Assembly (NCBI GenBank): GCA_015501585.1
Contig: JADNRY010000089.1
Location: 155,726-219,725, forward strand
DNA length: 64,000 bases
Source of the DNA: Rhodocollybia butyracea
Taxonomy: Eukaryota > Basidiomycota > Agaricomycetes > Agaricales > Omphalotaceae
Reading direction: 5' to 3'
The notes beneath the pieces were generated by a model. The model saw only the letters and a program-made list of their open reading frames with translations, searched no databases and was not told the DNA's origin. Positions 43,433 to 55,605 of the stretch are shown in pieces; position 1 is the stretch's first letter, and each line of letters opens with the position of its first letter. A program made the position numbers and the translations under genes.

Positions 43433-45044
43433 TCATTTTGATACCTCAAGGATCACGGCCATCAAACCCATCCTATCGAAGTAACGCAAAGGCTCGTAAA
43501 CCGCATCGTCCACTTTGCGTTGACAGGACCGCAAAACCACTGACCGCAGACAATCTACTCCAATTTTCGCGGCATACTCTGGATCGGGCAGCCAACGCGA
43601 CGACACCATATCGACGAACGCCGTGTCATCGAACGTTTTGCGATCGGTATTCAGTGAAAGGCGAGATAGTCTCGGGCAAGGGGCGAGTTGGATCCAGTGA
43701 CCTTGCTGTGGCCATAACTATGCAAGCTCGAGACAAAGTCAGGAGTTATGGAAATTGCCTCGCAATAGATGGGATCCCTTATATCGAGGTCCTGAAGGGA
43801 AGGTAGGAGGTGGAGGGCAGATACAAGGTCCTTATCTGACATTCTGACTCCTTGGAAAGAGATTTTTGAGATCTTACACGAAGACCTAGAAATGAAATCG
43901 GCAAAAGCTCGTCTCGGCCAATCTCGGCCGCAACAGTCCATTCCGTCAATTTGAAGTTCAGTCAGAGACGGTAATGTCAAGGAGGGTAGGATGTGGTGAA
44001 GCAGGCCCTCATTAGCCATGGAGTCAGTGAGGACTACTGTGAGCGAAGTGAGTTGTGTAATGTTTTTGAGAGGTGTGGTTGGAAAGGTGTCGGCATAATC
44101 TTCATCTTCAACCAACATCAGTGTAGAGAGATTCGGGCAAAGTTCTATGACTTTGTCTAATGGTTGATACGCAGCTTGTATGCGAAGATGAGTGAGCTGG
44201 GACCATGGAAAATGAGAAGAAAATTGGCCACTGTGTTGGAGGATAGCGAGTTTCCTGAGCCTTGGAGCGTTTACAAAACTCTCTGCACTATCGAAGTAGC
44301 ATGAGTACTCCAACCGCTCAAGAGAAGGAAGATCCAAGTCTACTGGAAAAAGTTCGTTCAAGGGACATGAACTCGTTTCATATTTTGAAAGCCTTCCAAT
44401 ATGAAGCAACAGATGAAAGGATGAGTAGAGTGGGACATGATGGATCTGGATCTCCCGCCACATATAAATCTATGTCCAACGGGCACTTCTTTGAGCGACT
44501 CAAGTGCAGCGTGAGAGTGTCGTTGAAAGCATGATATTCTCTCCAAGTCTCTTCGGTCGTTAAAATTGCTAGTTTTGAGGCGAGACCATAAACTAGGCGT
44601 CGATACCGCCACCGAGCGCCAACGAACACACGTAGAAGCGATGGAAAGAGCTGGCAACGAGGGCATAAGTGAGGGTATGGGCGGTTCATTTACATCGCGC
44701 CACGGATACCCCAGCAAGAAGTTCCGCTCGCAAGCGAGATCGAATATATTTGCCAGGATTTCGTTGGGAATCTTTCGGACAGGCGAGTTCAACGAGCGCA
44801 ATCTGACTTTGTGGTCTTTCAGCATTTGCTGCTGTTGTCGAGTATACAGGATCCGGGACTGGAGATGAGCGACCTCTAGCTCGTAATCATCGTAGTCACT
44901 GTCGCAGAGAGCGAGCACATGTTCGAGGTCCTGCGCTTTGAATGAGGCAGGTCCAAATTCAGAGCGCAGCTTCGTTAAAAACAGTTCCGAAGAAATGTTT
45001 ACTCTCGGGCTGAAGATGGGTTTCCTGTGGTTGTAGGTTGACAT
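43433..45044 (-). pseudogene. F-box/LRR protein gene with single-base frameshifts
   Basis: An F-box protein of about 530 codons when read through the breaks. It begins MSTYNHRKPIFSPRVN. The F-box follows: LNSPVRKIPNEILANIFDLAC, then IASTCVRWRSVAVSTPSLWSRL. LRR-like segments come after it (LPSLERLEYSCYF, LPSLTELQIDGMD), and it ends EPLRYFDRMGLMAVILEVSK. The family-like sequence jumps frame at an AAAA run (44573-44576), at another AAAA run (44383-44386), both by one extra base, and near a GG pair (43694-43695) by one missing base. No in-frame stops occur within the matching segments. It is either a very young pseudogene or a normal gene with sequence errors. Confidence 0.75.
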
Positions 45045-45248
45045 TCTTGTATCTGGAAAGTGTATTAAAATCTAGATTTACCAGGTAAAGAAAATATACC
45101 GACCTTCCTGTATGGTTGTGGTCGTAGTTTAAAACTGAAAAATTGAAAGGGTCTAGCGCTAATTCGCGTGTTTGCTCTTATTGTCTCGGACCTTCGATGA
45201 AGCGTATGCGTGCCGATTTTATCTTGTTTCAAGGATAGATCTACGTAC

Positions 45249-47423
45249 TCAAACGGAAGTACCCAATCCCAATGGTGAACTCCAGCACCTCCACATCCTC
45301 TCCACGACGGCCCTCTTCTGATCTACACCCAACTCAGGGTCTTGAAGGTCTGTCAGGTCTTCGAGAAAAGCATCGCGGAAGGAAGACGCGGAGTATGCGG
45401 TCGAGGATAAGGGAGCAGAGGTAGAAGTTGAGTATAAAGTGGAGGAACCAGGAATATTGGCAGGAGGCGGAGAAGAAGGGGACCCAGAAGAAGGCAGGTA
45501 CTTCTCTGCATACGTTCTAAGCTGGGTAAGCGAAAGTATGAGCAGGCCAGTCGTGAGCGCCGATGGGTGGCCTGTCTCGCCCACTTGTCCAAATTCTGCC
45601 CCTTTACCCTTCGCACCGTCTTCCTGTTTCTCTTTCCCATCCAATACCAAAACCCTTTCAACCCTCCGCAAGGCCAAAACACCCTGTCCCGCTGCTTTTT
45701 ACCACCGTATCTCGCCGTACTCGAGCGCTTTGGGAAAAAGCAGTCGTCGCATGTAACCTCCAACGACGTAGACGATTGCTAGTGCAGGAGAAAAGACCGA
45801 CGAAAGCGAAAGTGAGTTCTTGGGATTTCATCAGGCGGTCTATTCCAGAGAGGGCTTGGTCAAGGTCAACCTTGGCCTTTTGGACCTGGAAACAAGAGGA
45901 AGCAGAGGGTCAGCAGTGAAAAAAGATAAGTCCAGTGGAGACACTGATATTCCTTACCTGAATAAACACCGTACGCAATAGGGTTCCCCCTAGCGCATTT
46001 CGTACCGGGCTCTTAATATCTTCTTCATAGAGTTTGAGCACCGGGGTAAGGTCTCCCAAGCGGACACGGTCAGAAAGCTCGGTCAGTTGAGTAGGGGAAT
46101 AGCGAAGATGGTCAGACGCGAGGGCGAGGGCCATTCGTTCGAGGGACTGAAGACAAAGACGTGTTAGAATTGTATGATGACAAAATTAAACACAAACTTA
46201 CCATCGTAATCTGCCTTTACTCCCTCCTTTGTGACCAACCAGCCTTCGCCTTCCCCCGCTCTACTAGCCTTTACCGTATCAAGCACGCCCATTAACGGCT
46301 TCACACACCAGTCAATCACGAAGCCTCGGACAACGTCCTGTGCCTCTGCAACAAAATCCCTTATCGTTCCCTCTCGCAGAGTATAAATAATACACTGAAT
46401 AGATGAGGAGAGGTGGACCGAAAACTAGTCGGGCCATTGACGCGTTAGACGCGAGGGGCGAGTGAGATTTAAGGAGTGAAGAGTGTTTTGGGAGGAAGCG
46501 CGTGTGGTTATCCGAGATAACGAGGACAGCTGGGTCAACGAAGAAAATGACGACTCAGTTGTCGTACTTTCTTCGGCACTGCGATCAACAGCGGAAAGTA
46601 CGCGCTGGATAGTAGCAATAAGTTCAGTAGATTCGGGTTTCATTCCGAATACTTTCTGAACATCTGGGCGCAAAAGAACAAGTGAACCTAGTGTCTGCGC
46701 CCGCTCATCTCGGATGTGTAAAAGCTGATGTTTCTTTAAAGCTATTTTCTTGTAGAGTATAGCGCAGCGGCAAGAGGATAAAGTTGCGGAGGGTCTGCAA
46801 CACTGACTGCAGAGAGCGGAAAGACGGAAACGAGGATAGGGATGGGCTGAAGCTTGATAAACGCAGCCGTGAATTCTGAGCGACTTCCGATTGATTTCGA
46901 AGATGAGGAAACAAGGCAACAAGCATAAGCTCAGGTCGCAGCTGTTTGCGATTTCTATGTCTTCTTTCGCTATTCTGAGCACATCGCAAAGTCGCAAAGG
47001 CAGTGCTGATGAACAGTCAATTCAGATTCCTGCGCTAATAGTAAAGAGAAAAGCTCACTTTCAACCAAATGCGAAAACGCTTTCCACCTTGACCGTTCAA
47101 CGTCTGCCCACCAGTTAGCTTCTCGTTCTGCTTCCAGGGCTTGCTGCAGTGTTATATCCAAAGCTTGCGCGTAAAGTGACACAAAAACCTGTCGTGTCAG
47201 CTCTGCCTCGTCTTCTGGGTCCAAAGAGTCCCAATTTTTATCACTTGACAAACTCTCGCCGGCTTCGACGCGCGTCTGAGCTCCCAAAAAACCCGCATTT
47301 CCTGAATTTTTCTGCCGGTGTTAGGTGGCGAAGAGCTTGAACAGCTACGTTGGACTCGTGTGCACTGTGTAAAAAAGGAAGAGGTTTAACGAAGGACTCG
47401 ACAAAGGAGCTCGAGGAAGTCAT
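45249..47423 (-). pseudogene. NCA2: NCA2 (mitochondrial outer-region membrane protein), many frameshifts
   Basis: NCA2 proteins sit in mitochondrial membranes and in yeast affect expression of the ATP synthase Atp6/8 transcript. Read on the minus strand, the pieces follow the family order: SFVESFVKPLPFL; DEAELTRQVFVSLYAQALD; NWWADVERSRWK; LLHIRDERAQTLGSLVLL; PRLVFGPPLLIYSVYYLYSA; VVRGFVIDWCVKPLMGVLDT; SLERMALALASDHLRY; KVDLDQALSGIDRLMKSQEL; FVGLSPALAIVYVVGGYMRR; and the tail LGVDQKRAVVERMW. The frame changes by one base at homopolymers near 47307, 46745-46748, 46431-46433, 46369-46371, 46208-46209 and 45791-45794, and one in-frame TAA lies at 45699-45701. Introns near 47058, 46205 and 45957 look normal. 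Either decaying or error-rich. Pieces of this gene recur at 48890-49135 (plus) and 50034-50425 (minus). Confidence 0.78.
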
Positions 47424-47520
47424 GATAAGTTCTCAGCGCTTGGCATCAGACGTCATTATGGCTACATGATGATGTTACATGTACTAATTTTGAGCGACTA
47501 ATGCATCTACTTATGCTCCA

Positions 47521-48482
47521 GCTTTAATATTGTATCCTTTCCAAAATGTCAGGAAATCCGGGACAGTAGCCACTTGTTTTTGAATAGCTTCTTTCCATAC
47601 AGCTTTCTGACAAAAGCTGCACCAACCCGAGTCTTATTGCCCGGCTACGTAGTAGGGTAGTGCAGTAGCGGCACGGGGTACCAAAGTTTTCAACAACAGT
47701 CTCAATCTTCAAAAGTCCAGCCATGTTTTGAGCAAGTGGTCTTGAATCTTTTGAACCGCTTGTTGGCATCTGGGCCAGTTTTGACAATTGGAATGATGTT
47801 TAATAAGAAACAGTGATCGGTTCAGGCATATGGACCATTGCTCCTGATATAAAACCTAGAATGAAACGCGCTTCGGTTTTTTGCACTTAGTCGACAAATA
47901 CTAGACTTACCCAGGGCACAAATAGATGTGGAGGCAAAACACGAGCGATCTCAGTAAGAGGTTTTCCTATGAGAAGCGGGGAGGCAGCAGCGATAAGATA
48001 GGGGTAATTGTGCTTCCAGCAAAACCAAAGATTGCTGAGGCTTGTGCAGGAAGATATTCCTGATCAATTGTAAGTCAAGCAAGTAGATTAACATGAGATG
48101 GGCACGTACTTCATGCGTAGCTGACATATATTCATAGCGAAGTAGACTTCGTACTTTTCAGCGGCCTCCGCGACAGCGAGGAAAAGAGAAAACTTCATGT
48201 CATCGAGTGCTGGTTGTTTGCGTGGATAGACGAATTGGAAGAGAATTTCGAGGACACTAGAGCTTTCTGTTAAAGGCACGGGCTCAGGATCGACTGTGAT
48301 AGCATCGCCGTCCGGAAATCCTCCAGAACAGTAACCAAGAGCATCCTTGTGAACGAAGAAGAGAACACCATCAGAAGAACGAAAAATAACATCGCCTCCG
48401 GAGCTGGCATTGACTATATAATATGAGAGTCATGCTAGTAGTACAATTTCGTTGACCTACAGGTGTCTGAAGTGGCGGCCAT
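47521..48482 (-). pseudogene. BTB/POZ-domain protein, degenerate copy 1
   Basis: Copy of the gene at 50427-51347 in the same orientation. The exons corresponding to 1 and 2 (48482-48461, 48413-48110) are open and encode SSGGDVIFRSSDGVLFFVHK and FVYPRKQPALDDMKF. At the third exon the copy has lost a G at the acceptor (ATCAGGAATATC against CCAGGGAATATC), which throws the frame. Further down a one-base difference around TTGCTCAAAACATGG breaks the C-terminal part. The final exon is otherwise recognisable (QKQVATVPDFLTFWKGY). Non-functional as read. Confidence 0.7.
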
Positions 48483-48617
48483 GTCGATAATATCTTAGCC
48501 TGGCTAGCTGTCTTGTAAGTTGTGGTTAGCAAAGGAAAGTCGTTTGCTACTGCATGATGTCATTGTCACGGTCTCACTCTTCGGTTCTCGCACGTGCCAA
48601 CGCGTCATTGAGTCATA
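48483..48617. other. Short intergenic spacer
   Basis: Separates BTB copy 1 from the amidase 3' fragment; nothing recognised. Confidence 0.4.
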
Positions 48618-48880
48618 TAACTTTCGAAACAACCTCGATTCGCATCCTCCTTGAAAAAAATTTTCTACTTTTTCGCTCATATTCAATAAATATCTGTCCT
48701 TGTACCTTGGCGCTATCAACGTTAACAAGAAGCCATTACCACCCGAAAATCCAGGGATATTGATAGCAGGAACGGGTAACGCCAGTATAACGTTAGGGAG
48801 TACTTAGTCGGGCTTTTCAGAAAGTTCACTAACTGTCCACATAGCATTGAACGCAGCTGATCCAGTGCTATCAATATAAT
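48618..48880 (-). pseudogene. Amidase 3' fragment
   Basis: Minus-strand text matches the last exons of the amidase at 51601-53080: NIPGFSGGNG, LTLIAPRYKDRYLLN and, before the intron, the SAAFNAMWTV region. Only the 3' end is present and the frame is damaged, so it is a relic carried along with BTB copy 1. Confidence 0.75.
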
Positions 48881-48889
48881 CGCAACAGC

Positions 48890-49135
48890 TGCGGCCCAAG
48901 CTTATACTTGTTGCTTTGTTTCCTCATCTTCGAAATCAAGCAGAAGTCGCTCAGAATTCACATCTACGATTATCCTCTTGCCGCTGCACTATATTCTACA
49001 AGAAAATAAGCTCTAAAGAAAACAGCTTTTGCACATCCCTGATGAATACGCGCAAACACTAGATTCACTTCTTTTGCGCCCAGCAGTTCAGAAAGTAGTA
49101 TTCGGAATGAAACCCGGATCTACTGAGCTTATTGC
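48890..49135 (+). pseudogene. Inverted NCA2 internal fragment
   Basis: Plus-strand text (GTTTCCTCATCTTCGAAATC, GCCGCTGCACTATATTCTAC, GTATTCGGAATGAAACCCG) matches the minus-strand interior of NCA2 at about 46600-46940 with a deletion. It is in inverted orientation to the parent gene. Confidence 0.75.
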
Positions 49136-49137
49136 CT

Positions 49138-50033
49138 AGACAACATTCCCAAGGAACGGCGAGGACTGCTACATGGCTTTAGCAGTGGGAGTGAAAGATA
49201 CGATGTACACTAAAGGTGTGTAAAAACTTCAATACACCGGAGGAATAATCTCATACAAAAGGAAAATAGATATGCAACCGAACTCGCCCATCTATCGGTC
49301 AAGCTTTGTAGTCCCATCATGGACCAGGTTATGACCCTACGATATGCTGTGTTTGGCTCGCGCGAAAAAATCCTCCTATAAGTAATTGGCGACTAATTCC
49401 AACGGGCATATAGAACAGCCACCACATAGCTCGCTTCAACTACTGTACGCCCCAAGACTCACAATCCACATGATTAAGGACGAACTCAAGGAGGATCATC
49501 GAGCGGCTCCGGTGCTGCTGCAGGTCCCGGTTTTTCAGAGACGGAGTTCGATAAATCTCGACACAGTCGGATTTTATGCTCGGAGCACTCTGGGCTTGCA
49601 GCTCATGGCAGATGCGTTCCGCCTCAGTGATGAAGACCCTGAGCCTTTCACGGTTCGAGGGGTCAAGTTTGCTTTGTGCAAAACCAAGGTTTGGCCTGAG
49701 GCGGGTCCTGGGACGGTCCAAGCCAGGGAAAAAGCAACAGAGCGGCAGGGACAGAGGTAGAAGAGCTTGTGATCCCCAAAGAGTTCGATAAAATGCAAGA
49801 CCTCCGAGGGAGATGTAAGAGTCGCTTTCCTCGGTGAATATACCATTATTCACCATCACGAAGGACAGCTTGGACGACTTCCTAGTTGGTCAAGTTGAGG
49901 ATGTATCGAAAATGACGCGGAGGGATCAGTTCATGAATTTGTTAGATAATATCGTCTCCCTTCGACCAAAGATTGACACTATCGCTGGTGGTTATGCAGA
50001 CCAAGTAGTCCAGACGGGCGCCCGAAGGTATGT
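49138..50033 (+). pseudogene. Inverted, truncated amidase copy
   Basis: Reads LGLQLMADAFRLSDEDPEPF, FALCKTKVWPEAGPGTVQA and VSKMTRRDQF, matching the intact amidase (51601-53080) in opposite orientation. It starts within exon 1 (LLHGL-AVGVKDT) and retains the positions of introns 1-2. It lacks the GGSSSGSG signature block (deleted to a short HRAAPVLLQ-like stretch), carries frameshifts and stops before the last exon. Non-functional. Confidence 0.8.
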
Positions 50034-50425
50034 CTTCTTTCGCTGTTGAGCATCGTAAAGCCGCAAAGGCATTGCTAATGGACAATCAAATCTGATTCCT
50101 CGAAGAAAAAGCTTACTTTTGACCAAATTCGAAAACGCTTTCCACCTCGGCCGTTCAACGTCTGCCCACCTCTCGTTCTGATTCCAGTGCTTGCTGCAGC
50201 GTTGTATCCAAAGTGAAGTGACACAAAAACCTGTTGTGTCAGCTCTGTCTCATCTTCTGGGTTCAAAAAATCCCAATTTTCATCAGTTGGCAAACCATTG
50301 GCGCTTTCGACACGCATCTCAGCTCCCAAAAAACCCGCGTTTCGTGAATTTTCCTGTCGGTGTAGGTGGCGAAGAGCTTGACAAAGGACTCGACAAAGGA
50401 GACATGATAGCTTTGCAAGTGATAT
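50034..50425 (-). pseudogene. NCA2 5' fragment (second copy)
   Basis: Minus-strand text matches NCA2 at about 46965-47423: NWDFLNPEDETELTQQVFVS against NWDSLDPEDEAELTRQVFVS, and the ATG region TTTGTCGAGTCCTT. Part of the first intron region is deleted and the frame is lost after QQVFVSLHF. It sits next to BTB copy 2, exactly as NCA2 sits next to BTB copy 1. Confidence 0.8.
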
Positions 50426-50426
50426 A

Positions 50427-51347
50427 CTACATACTAATCTCTCTATATTGTTTCCAAAATGTCAAGAAATCAGGGATGATCGCGACTTGTTGTCGGATTT
50501 TTTCTTTCCATGCAGCATCTTGACAATGCCTGCATAACTCTTTGTGCTCAAAGACCGTCTCAATCTCCAAAAGTCGAGCCATGTTTTGGGACAAGAGGTT
50601 TTGAATATTTTGGGCCACTTGCTGGCATGTTATCCGGTTTTGACAATAGTAACCTAGAGTAGGAATACACACTGATTGGGTCAGGCATATGGACCATCGC
50701 TGCTGATATAAAGCCTTGAATGAAACGCGTTTCGGTTTTGCACCTAGTCGATTGACAAAAACTAGACTTACCCAGGGCACGAAGAGGTGTGTAGGCAAAA
50801 TATGAACGATCTCAGTAAGAGGTTTGCCTATGAGAAGCGGGGAGGCAGCAGCAACAAGATAAGGATAATTATGCTTCCCAGCAAAACCAAAGATTGCTGC
50901 GGCTTGTGCAGGAAGATATTCCCTGGTTGATTATAAGTCACACAAGTAGATTAAGACGAGATAGGCACGTACTTCATGCGGAGCTGACATATATTCATCG
51001 CAAAATAGACTTCGTACTTTTCAGCGGCCTCAGCGACAGCGAGGAAAAGAGAAAACTCCATCTCATCGAGTGCTGGCTGTCTGCGTGGATAGACAAATCG
51101 AAAGAGGATTTCGAGAACATTAGAGCTTTCTGTCAAAGGCACAGGCTCAAGATCGACTGTGATAGCATCGCCATCCGGAAATCCTCCAGAACAGTATCCT
51201 AGAGCACCCTTGTGAACGAAGAAGAGGACTTCGTCAGAAGAACGGAAAATAACGTCGCCTCCGGAGTTGGCGTTGACTATAAAGTATGCGAGTTATGCTA
51301 GTCGTGCAACTTAAGCTTAATGACCTACAGATGTCTGAAGTGGTCAT
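50427..51347 (-). CDS. BTB/POZ-domain protein, intact copy 2
   Basis: A 253-aa protein: exons 51347-51329, 51276-50973, 50922-50772 and 50714-50427 on the minus strand, frame kept throughout. The BTB fold begins NANSGGDVIFRSSDEVLFFV and continues HKGALGYCSGGFPDGD, EILFRFVYPRRQPAL, VAEAAEKYEVYFAMNICQLRM and SPLLIGKPLTEIVHIL, as in the many small BTB proteins of Agaricomycetes. The C-terminal exon holds paired Cys (CRHCQDAAWKEKIRQQVAII). Such proteins form dimers and may act as Cul3 adaptors or regulators; the partner is unknown. The last intron (50771-50715) is open in frame, so a read-through isoform is possible. Confidence 0.78.
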
Positions 51348-51600
51348 GGTCTATGGAAGAAAAAGTGTCGAAGGCAGTAGTCTTAGGTACCGGTAATCGA
51401 TGATCGATCAAATGCGTTCTTGTGCGCGCACGCTATGATGTATTTACTGGTGGTAGTGATAGTATAACCGACGTGGTCCCATTTAGGAACTGCCGGGGCC
51501 CCAGCCACATGTATCACGCCAAATCTACTGAGCCACAATAAGATTTCGGACTTTCGATTATAACCTTGAACCATCGGTTCAAAGTTCAAGTGCGAATTCG

Positions 51601-53080
51601 CTACAGTCTCGATGCCCAGCCACCCTCCTTGAAAATCTTTCCCACTTCTTCGCTCACATTCAATAGGTATCTGTCCTTGTACCTTGGCGCTATCAACGTT
51701 AATCCGACAGGGAGTCCATTGCCACCCGAAAATCCAGGGATATTGATAGCAGGAACGTGTAATGCCTGTAGACACGTCAAAGAGTAGTCGGCCTTTGAGA
51801 AAGCTCACTTACTGTCCACATAGTATTGAACACAGCTGATCCAGTGCTTCCAAGACCTTCGGGTGCCTCGTCTGGACTACTTGGTGTCAGTATTGCTGCA
51901 TAAGTGCCAGCAATAGTGTCAATCTTCGGCCGAAGGGAGGCAATAGTATCCAGCGCATTCAACTGATCCCTCCGTGTCATTTTCGAAGCATTCTCAACTT
52001 GACGGACCATGAAATCGTCCAAACTGTCCTTCGCGACGGTATATTCACCGAGGAAAGCGACTCTTACATCTCCCCCCATCATGAACGCATGTAGGTCTTG
52101 CATTTTGTTGAACTCTTCGGGGAGCACAAGCTCTTCTACCTCTGCCCCTGCTGATCTTAGCAACTCTGTTGCCTTTTCCATGGCTTGGACCGTCCCAGGA
52201 CCTGCCTGAGGCCAAACCTTGGTTTTACACAAAGCAAACTTAGCCCCTCGAACCGTAAACGGCTCAGGGTCTTCGTCATCACTGAGGCGAAACACATCTG
52301 CTATGAGCTGCAAGTCCTGAACGCTCCGAGCATAAAATCCGACAGTATCGAGATTTATCGAGCAGAATCGAACCCCTTCTCTGGAAATCGCACCCCAAGT
52401 CGGCTTGAAACCGAAGATTCCATTGAATGACCCGGGTCGAATGATGCTACCAGCGGTCTGTGTGCCAAGGGCGAACGGAACCTGCATGTCGGCTACAGCA
52501 GCACCTGAGCCACTCGATGATCCTCCTGGAGTTCGTCCATAATCATGCGGATTGTGAGTCTTGGAGCCTACAGTGATTGAAGCGAACTCTGTGGTAGTGG
52601 TTTTTCCTATATGTCCGCTGAAATTAGTCGCCAATACTTATATCAGTTCTCTAACGCGAACCAAATATCAAGGCTCCAGCTTTTCGTAGGGTCATAACGG
52701 GACTAGCATCGATTTGTACAAAACTTGATCGATAGATGGGCGAGTTGTGTTCGGTTGGCATATCTATTTACCGTGTTAATGAGATTATTCCTCTGAGGCA
52801 TTTTCGGAAGTCTTTACACACCTTTGGTGTACATTATATCTTTCACTCCCACTGCTAAGCCATGTAGCGGTCCTCTTTGTTCCTTAGGGATGCTGTCTAG
52901 GGATCGCGCTTGAGAGAGCACTAGCTCAGGATCCAGATACGCCCATGCCTGTACCTGATCGTCTCTTTCCTGAATGCGATTTAAAAGTGATTTGGCATAT
53001 TGTTCCACAGAGATACGGTCATCACGAATGAGCTGGAGGGCCTCGGATGCGTTGAGACGATGGAGGTTGTGGAAAGACAT
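51601..53080 (-). CDS. Amidase (amidase-signature family)
   Basis: A 439-aa hydrolase of the amidase-signature family, which cleaves carboxamides by a Ser-cisSer-Lys triad. Minus-strand exons: 53080-52822, 52763-52662, 52606-51813 and 51765-51601; all GT-AG and in frame. The catalytic Lys lies in LHGLAVGVKDIMYTKG, the cis-Ser in the signature TPGGSSSGSGAAVAD, and the nucleophilic Ser in GTQTAGSIIRPGSFNG. The C-terminal PAINIPGFSGGNGLPVGLTLIA is also typical. Start chosen at MSFHNLHRLNASEAL, which gives the usual N-terminal helix; an upstream in-frame Met exists 15 codons earlier. Close to GatA-like fungal amidases rather than GatA itself. Degenerate copies lie at 48618-48880 and 49138-50033. 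Confidence 0.9.
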
Positions 53081-54408
53081 GGGGCATGTGAAAGTAAACC
53101 GCGTGTTCACATTTCTTATTCCCATCTACGGGTTGAGAATCGTGGCGTCCTTTGAGGCGCAATAAAACTGGGATAACTAATTATAAAAAGATATTTGTTT
53201 GGAGACAGAAACAGAACAAGAAAACGCGCGCTATCATGATTCCATTACTGATAAATTTCTCTCCTTCGTCTACGGCATTCATGCAGCCTGTTTAGTTCTC
53301 TTTGTCGATGGTTCTAGGGAAAGGAATAGCTGACATAGAGGTCGAGGGTGGCAGGGGGAAAGCGGAATCTCGACGTAGAGTAAGATGACAGCCATCGGTA
53401 GCTATCTATTTTTGTGTGGCTGCGCGATACCTTGACAATTCCAATAGGATGAATATTTTATTGAGATCCGCATCCAAAAATCGACATGTTTCAAGGAGTT
53501 TCCATTTGGCTGAGAGCAACTGAGGGAGCCTAGAAGCCATATCTTTATCAGCAACATCGGCGAAGCTAAACCCGCTGTCCTTTGGCTACATTCCCGATTG
53601 AGATCTGTGAAATGATGTTGACTATGTCAAAGGCGACAATTGGGATTCAGGTGATAGACACCACAAGAGCATGTGTGAATTGGGTCGAAGCACATTGTGC
53701 AGGGAGAATGACGACGGATTGGTCGGAAGAAAAAATCAGAAAGATAAGCCCGGGAGAGAGCGACGAATTGGCCGCTGGTGGCTGTCACGCGTCGAGCTTC
53801 AATATTTCAATGACGACTACCAACGATCAGTCTTTCTCTTTAAATTTCTCATCTACCCCCACTTGGATGCCGGAATCCACCCATCTCAGTCTTCTTTCCT
53901 CAACCATGTACAATTGTACATCCAAGCTGGTCAATCACTACTCCCCGTAAAGACTTGGGAAACTAGGTTTTTTCAAGTCTTTTCTCTCGCCAAATTAAAG
54001 CCGAAGGACTATCTCAGGTCAATCAGACAAAGTTGCAACTCACTGACAATTGACAAGCGTCCCATTTGTTTCTGGTTTCCGTGTCATAGTAGCCTCGACG
54101 ACGAAGCCGAGCGACATCGAACTTTGAACTAAGTATCTCTCTCTCGGCCTCCAAAATCTCTGGCGTTCCTCTTCGTCTCCGAATAACTTGCGAGATAGGC
54201 TCAAGACCGACTACCACTGGGGTACGTAATAATCGAGTTAGGCAAGCTCTAGAAATATCGACTTGACATACTATCGATCTACTGTTGCCATCTGCTGTGA
54301 ACACGGGCTTGTCCGGTGCACAGCAACTGTTTTTCTCGCGAGTATATCACAAGAGCAAGATTTGACGTCTCCCAGATTTCTTCCCTCACGCCCTCACGCG
54401 TATCCGTC
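53081..54408. other. Intergenic, no supported gene
   Basis: About 1.3 kb between divergent amidase and hydrolase genes. Open frames on plus (53582-53950, 53671-54132) and minus (54304-54023) have no known motif and overlap one another. A real small gene cannot be excluded. The divergent promoters lie at the two ends. Confidence 0.45.
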
Positions 54409-55605
54409 ATGCCTCCTCTCGCTTCACTTAAAGTCAGCCCTTCCGGCGCAGAGATTGCCTTTGTTGATAGTGGTGTGCCTCCAGGCGCCAAGTCCTACAC
54501 TACTATATTTGCCGTCCACGGCATGGGCTTTACACACGGTATGGCTACACACATTGTATTGTATTTGCGTTCTTACCGGCTTGAAGCCATTTTTCAGAAA
54601 ATAGTAAATGTAGCCTCGGCACAAGGCATACGTTTCGTAGCGATTGTCCGCCGCGATTATCCAGGATCTTCCTTGTTCGATGAAGAAGAAACCGCTGCAA
54701 TTGGCAATGTCCAGCTTGCAGATGAGTGGGTGAAGGCTCGCGGTCAGGAACTCGCCCATTTTATTGCGGATTTTGTTCAAAAGTACAGCCTTCCACCTAT
54801 CTCTGATGACGGGAAGACAGGGGGGATCACTTTACTCTCCTGGTCACTTGGCACATACGTGTGCATATCTACTCTAGCCCATGTTACTTCGCTGCCAGAT
54901 AATGTACGAGATTGCCTCACATCTCGTTTGAGGGCGTTTGTTGTTCACGGTTAGTCTGAATGTACTTTCTTGCTTCTCAACCAGCCACTGATTATTACGA
55001 ATAGAACCACCACCTTTTTCCCTCGGGTACACCATGCCTGTGAAGGACTGGGCTCCCATCATCGATAACACCATCCCCATGGAATATAGATTCCCTTTCT
55101 GGGGGCAGTGGCTCACCTCTTTCTTTGAGCACCCCGAGAGCTCCAAGCGCGATGTAGAGCTTTTAAACTATGTTCTTCCTTCCACAGACAAAGTTCCTGT
55201 TATCTTCAGCATGTCAAAGTCCGAGATTGAAGAGGTTGTCTATGGAGACAATTTCATGCGGGAATTGGGAGTTGTGTTCAACTTCGGCACCCAGCTAAAG
55301 GCCAACTACCAGAAAGCGCTCTTCGACAAGGAAACGAGGGATATCTTCCCGAATATGAAGGTCAGCTATCTCACTGGAGAGTGGACTGTGTCCTGGGCAT
55401 ATGCATCAATGTGGAGTGTTCAGGATGATGCGAAGGCATTCAATATGGAAAAGTTTATCGATTTCAAAATCATCAAGGGTAGCAACCACTTTGTGCGTCA
55501 TTCTAACTATATTTGGGATCCCTGCTAATATTATCGATATAACAGGTGCAATGGGAGCAACCTGAGCAGACTCTCAAGCTGTATGCAGAGTGCTCAGGAC
55601 TTTGA
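54409..55605 (+). CDS. Alpha/beta-hydrolase superfamily protein
   Basis: A 346-aa protein. Exons are 54409-54538, 54587-54949, 55005-55492 and 55546-55605. The first intron (48 nt, GTATGG to TTGAAG) is a multiple of three and open, so read-through is possible. Splicing gives VHGMGFTHAIFQKIVNVA, which fits the family better. The oxyanion strand is TTIFAVHGMGF and the VRRDYPGS turn follows. The nucleophile elbow is LLSWSLGTYVC, where the family's GxSxG has become SWSLG. A late His in KGSNHFVQWEQPEQT is the likely base. The middle cap region is long and acidic. No leader, so likely cytosolic. Related to uncharacterised basidiomycete hydrolases; substrate unknown. Confidence 0.8.

Noticed and set aside
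53582..54132. Overlapping plus-strand ORFs between the amidase and hydrolase genes
   Set aside because: No recognisable domain and no supporting splice structure; not called.
54023..54304. Minus-strand ORF of 93 codons upstream of the hydrolase
   Set aside because: No motif, overlaps plus-strand ORFs, and lies in the presumed promoter region.
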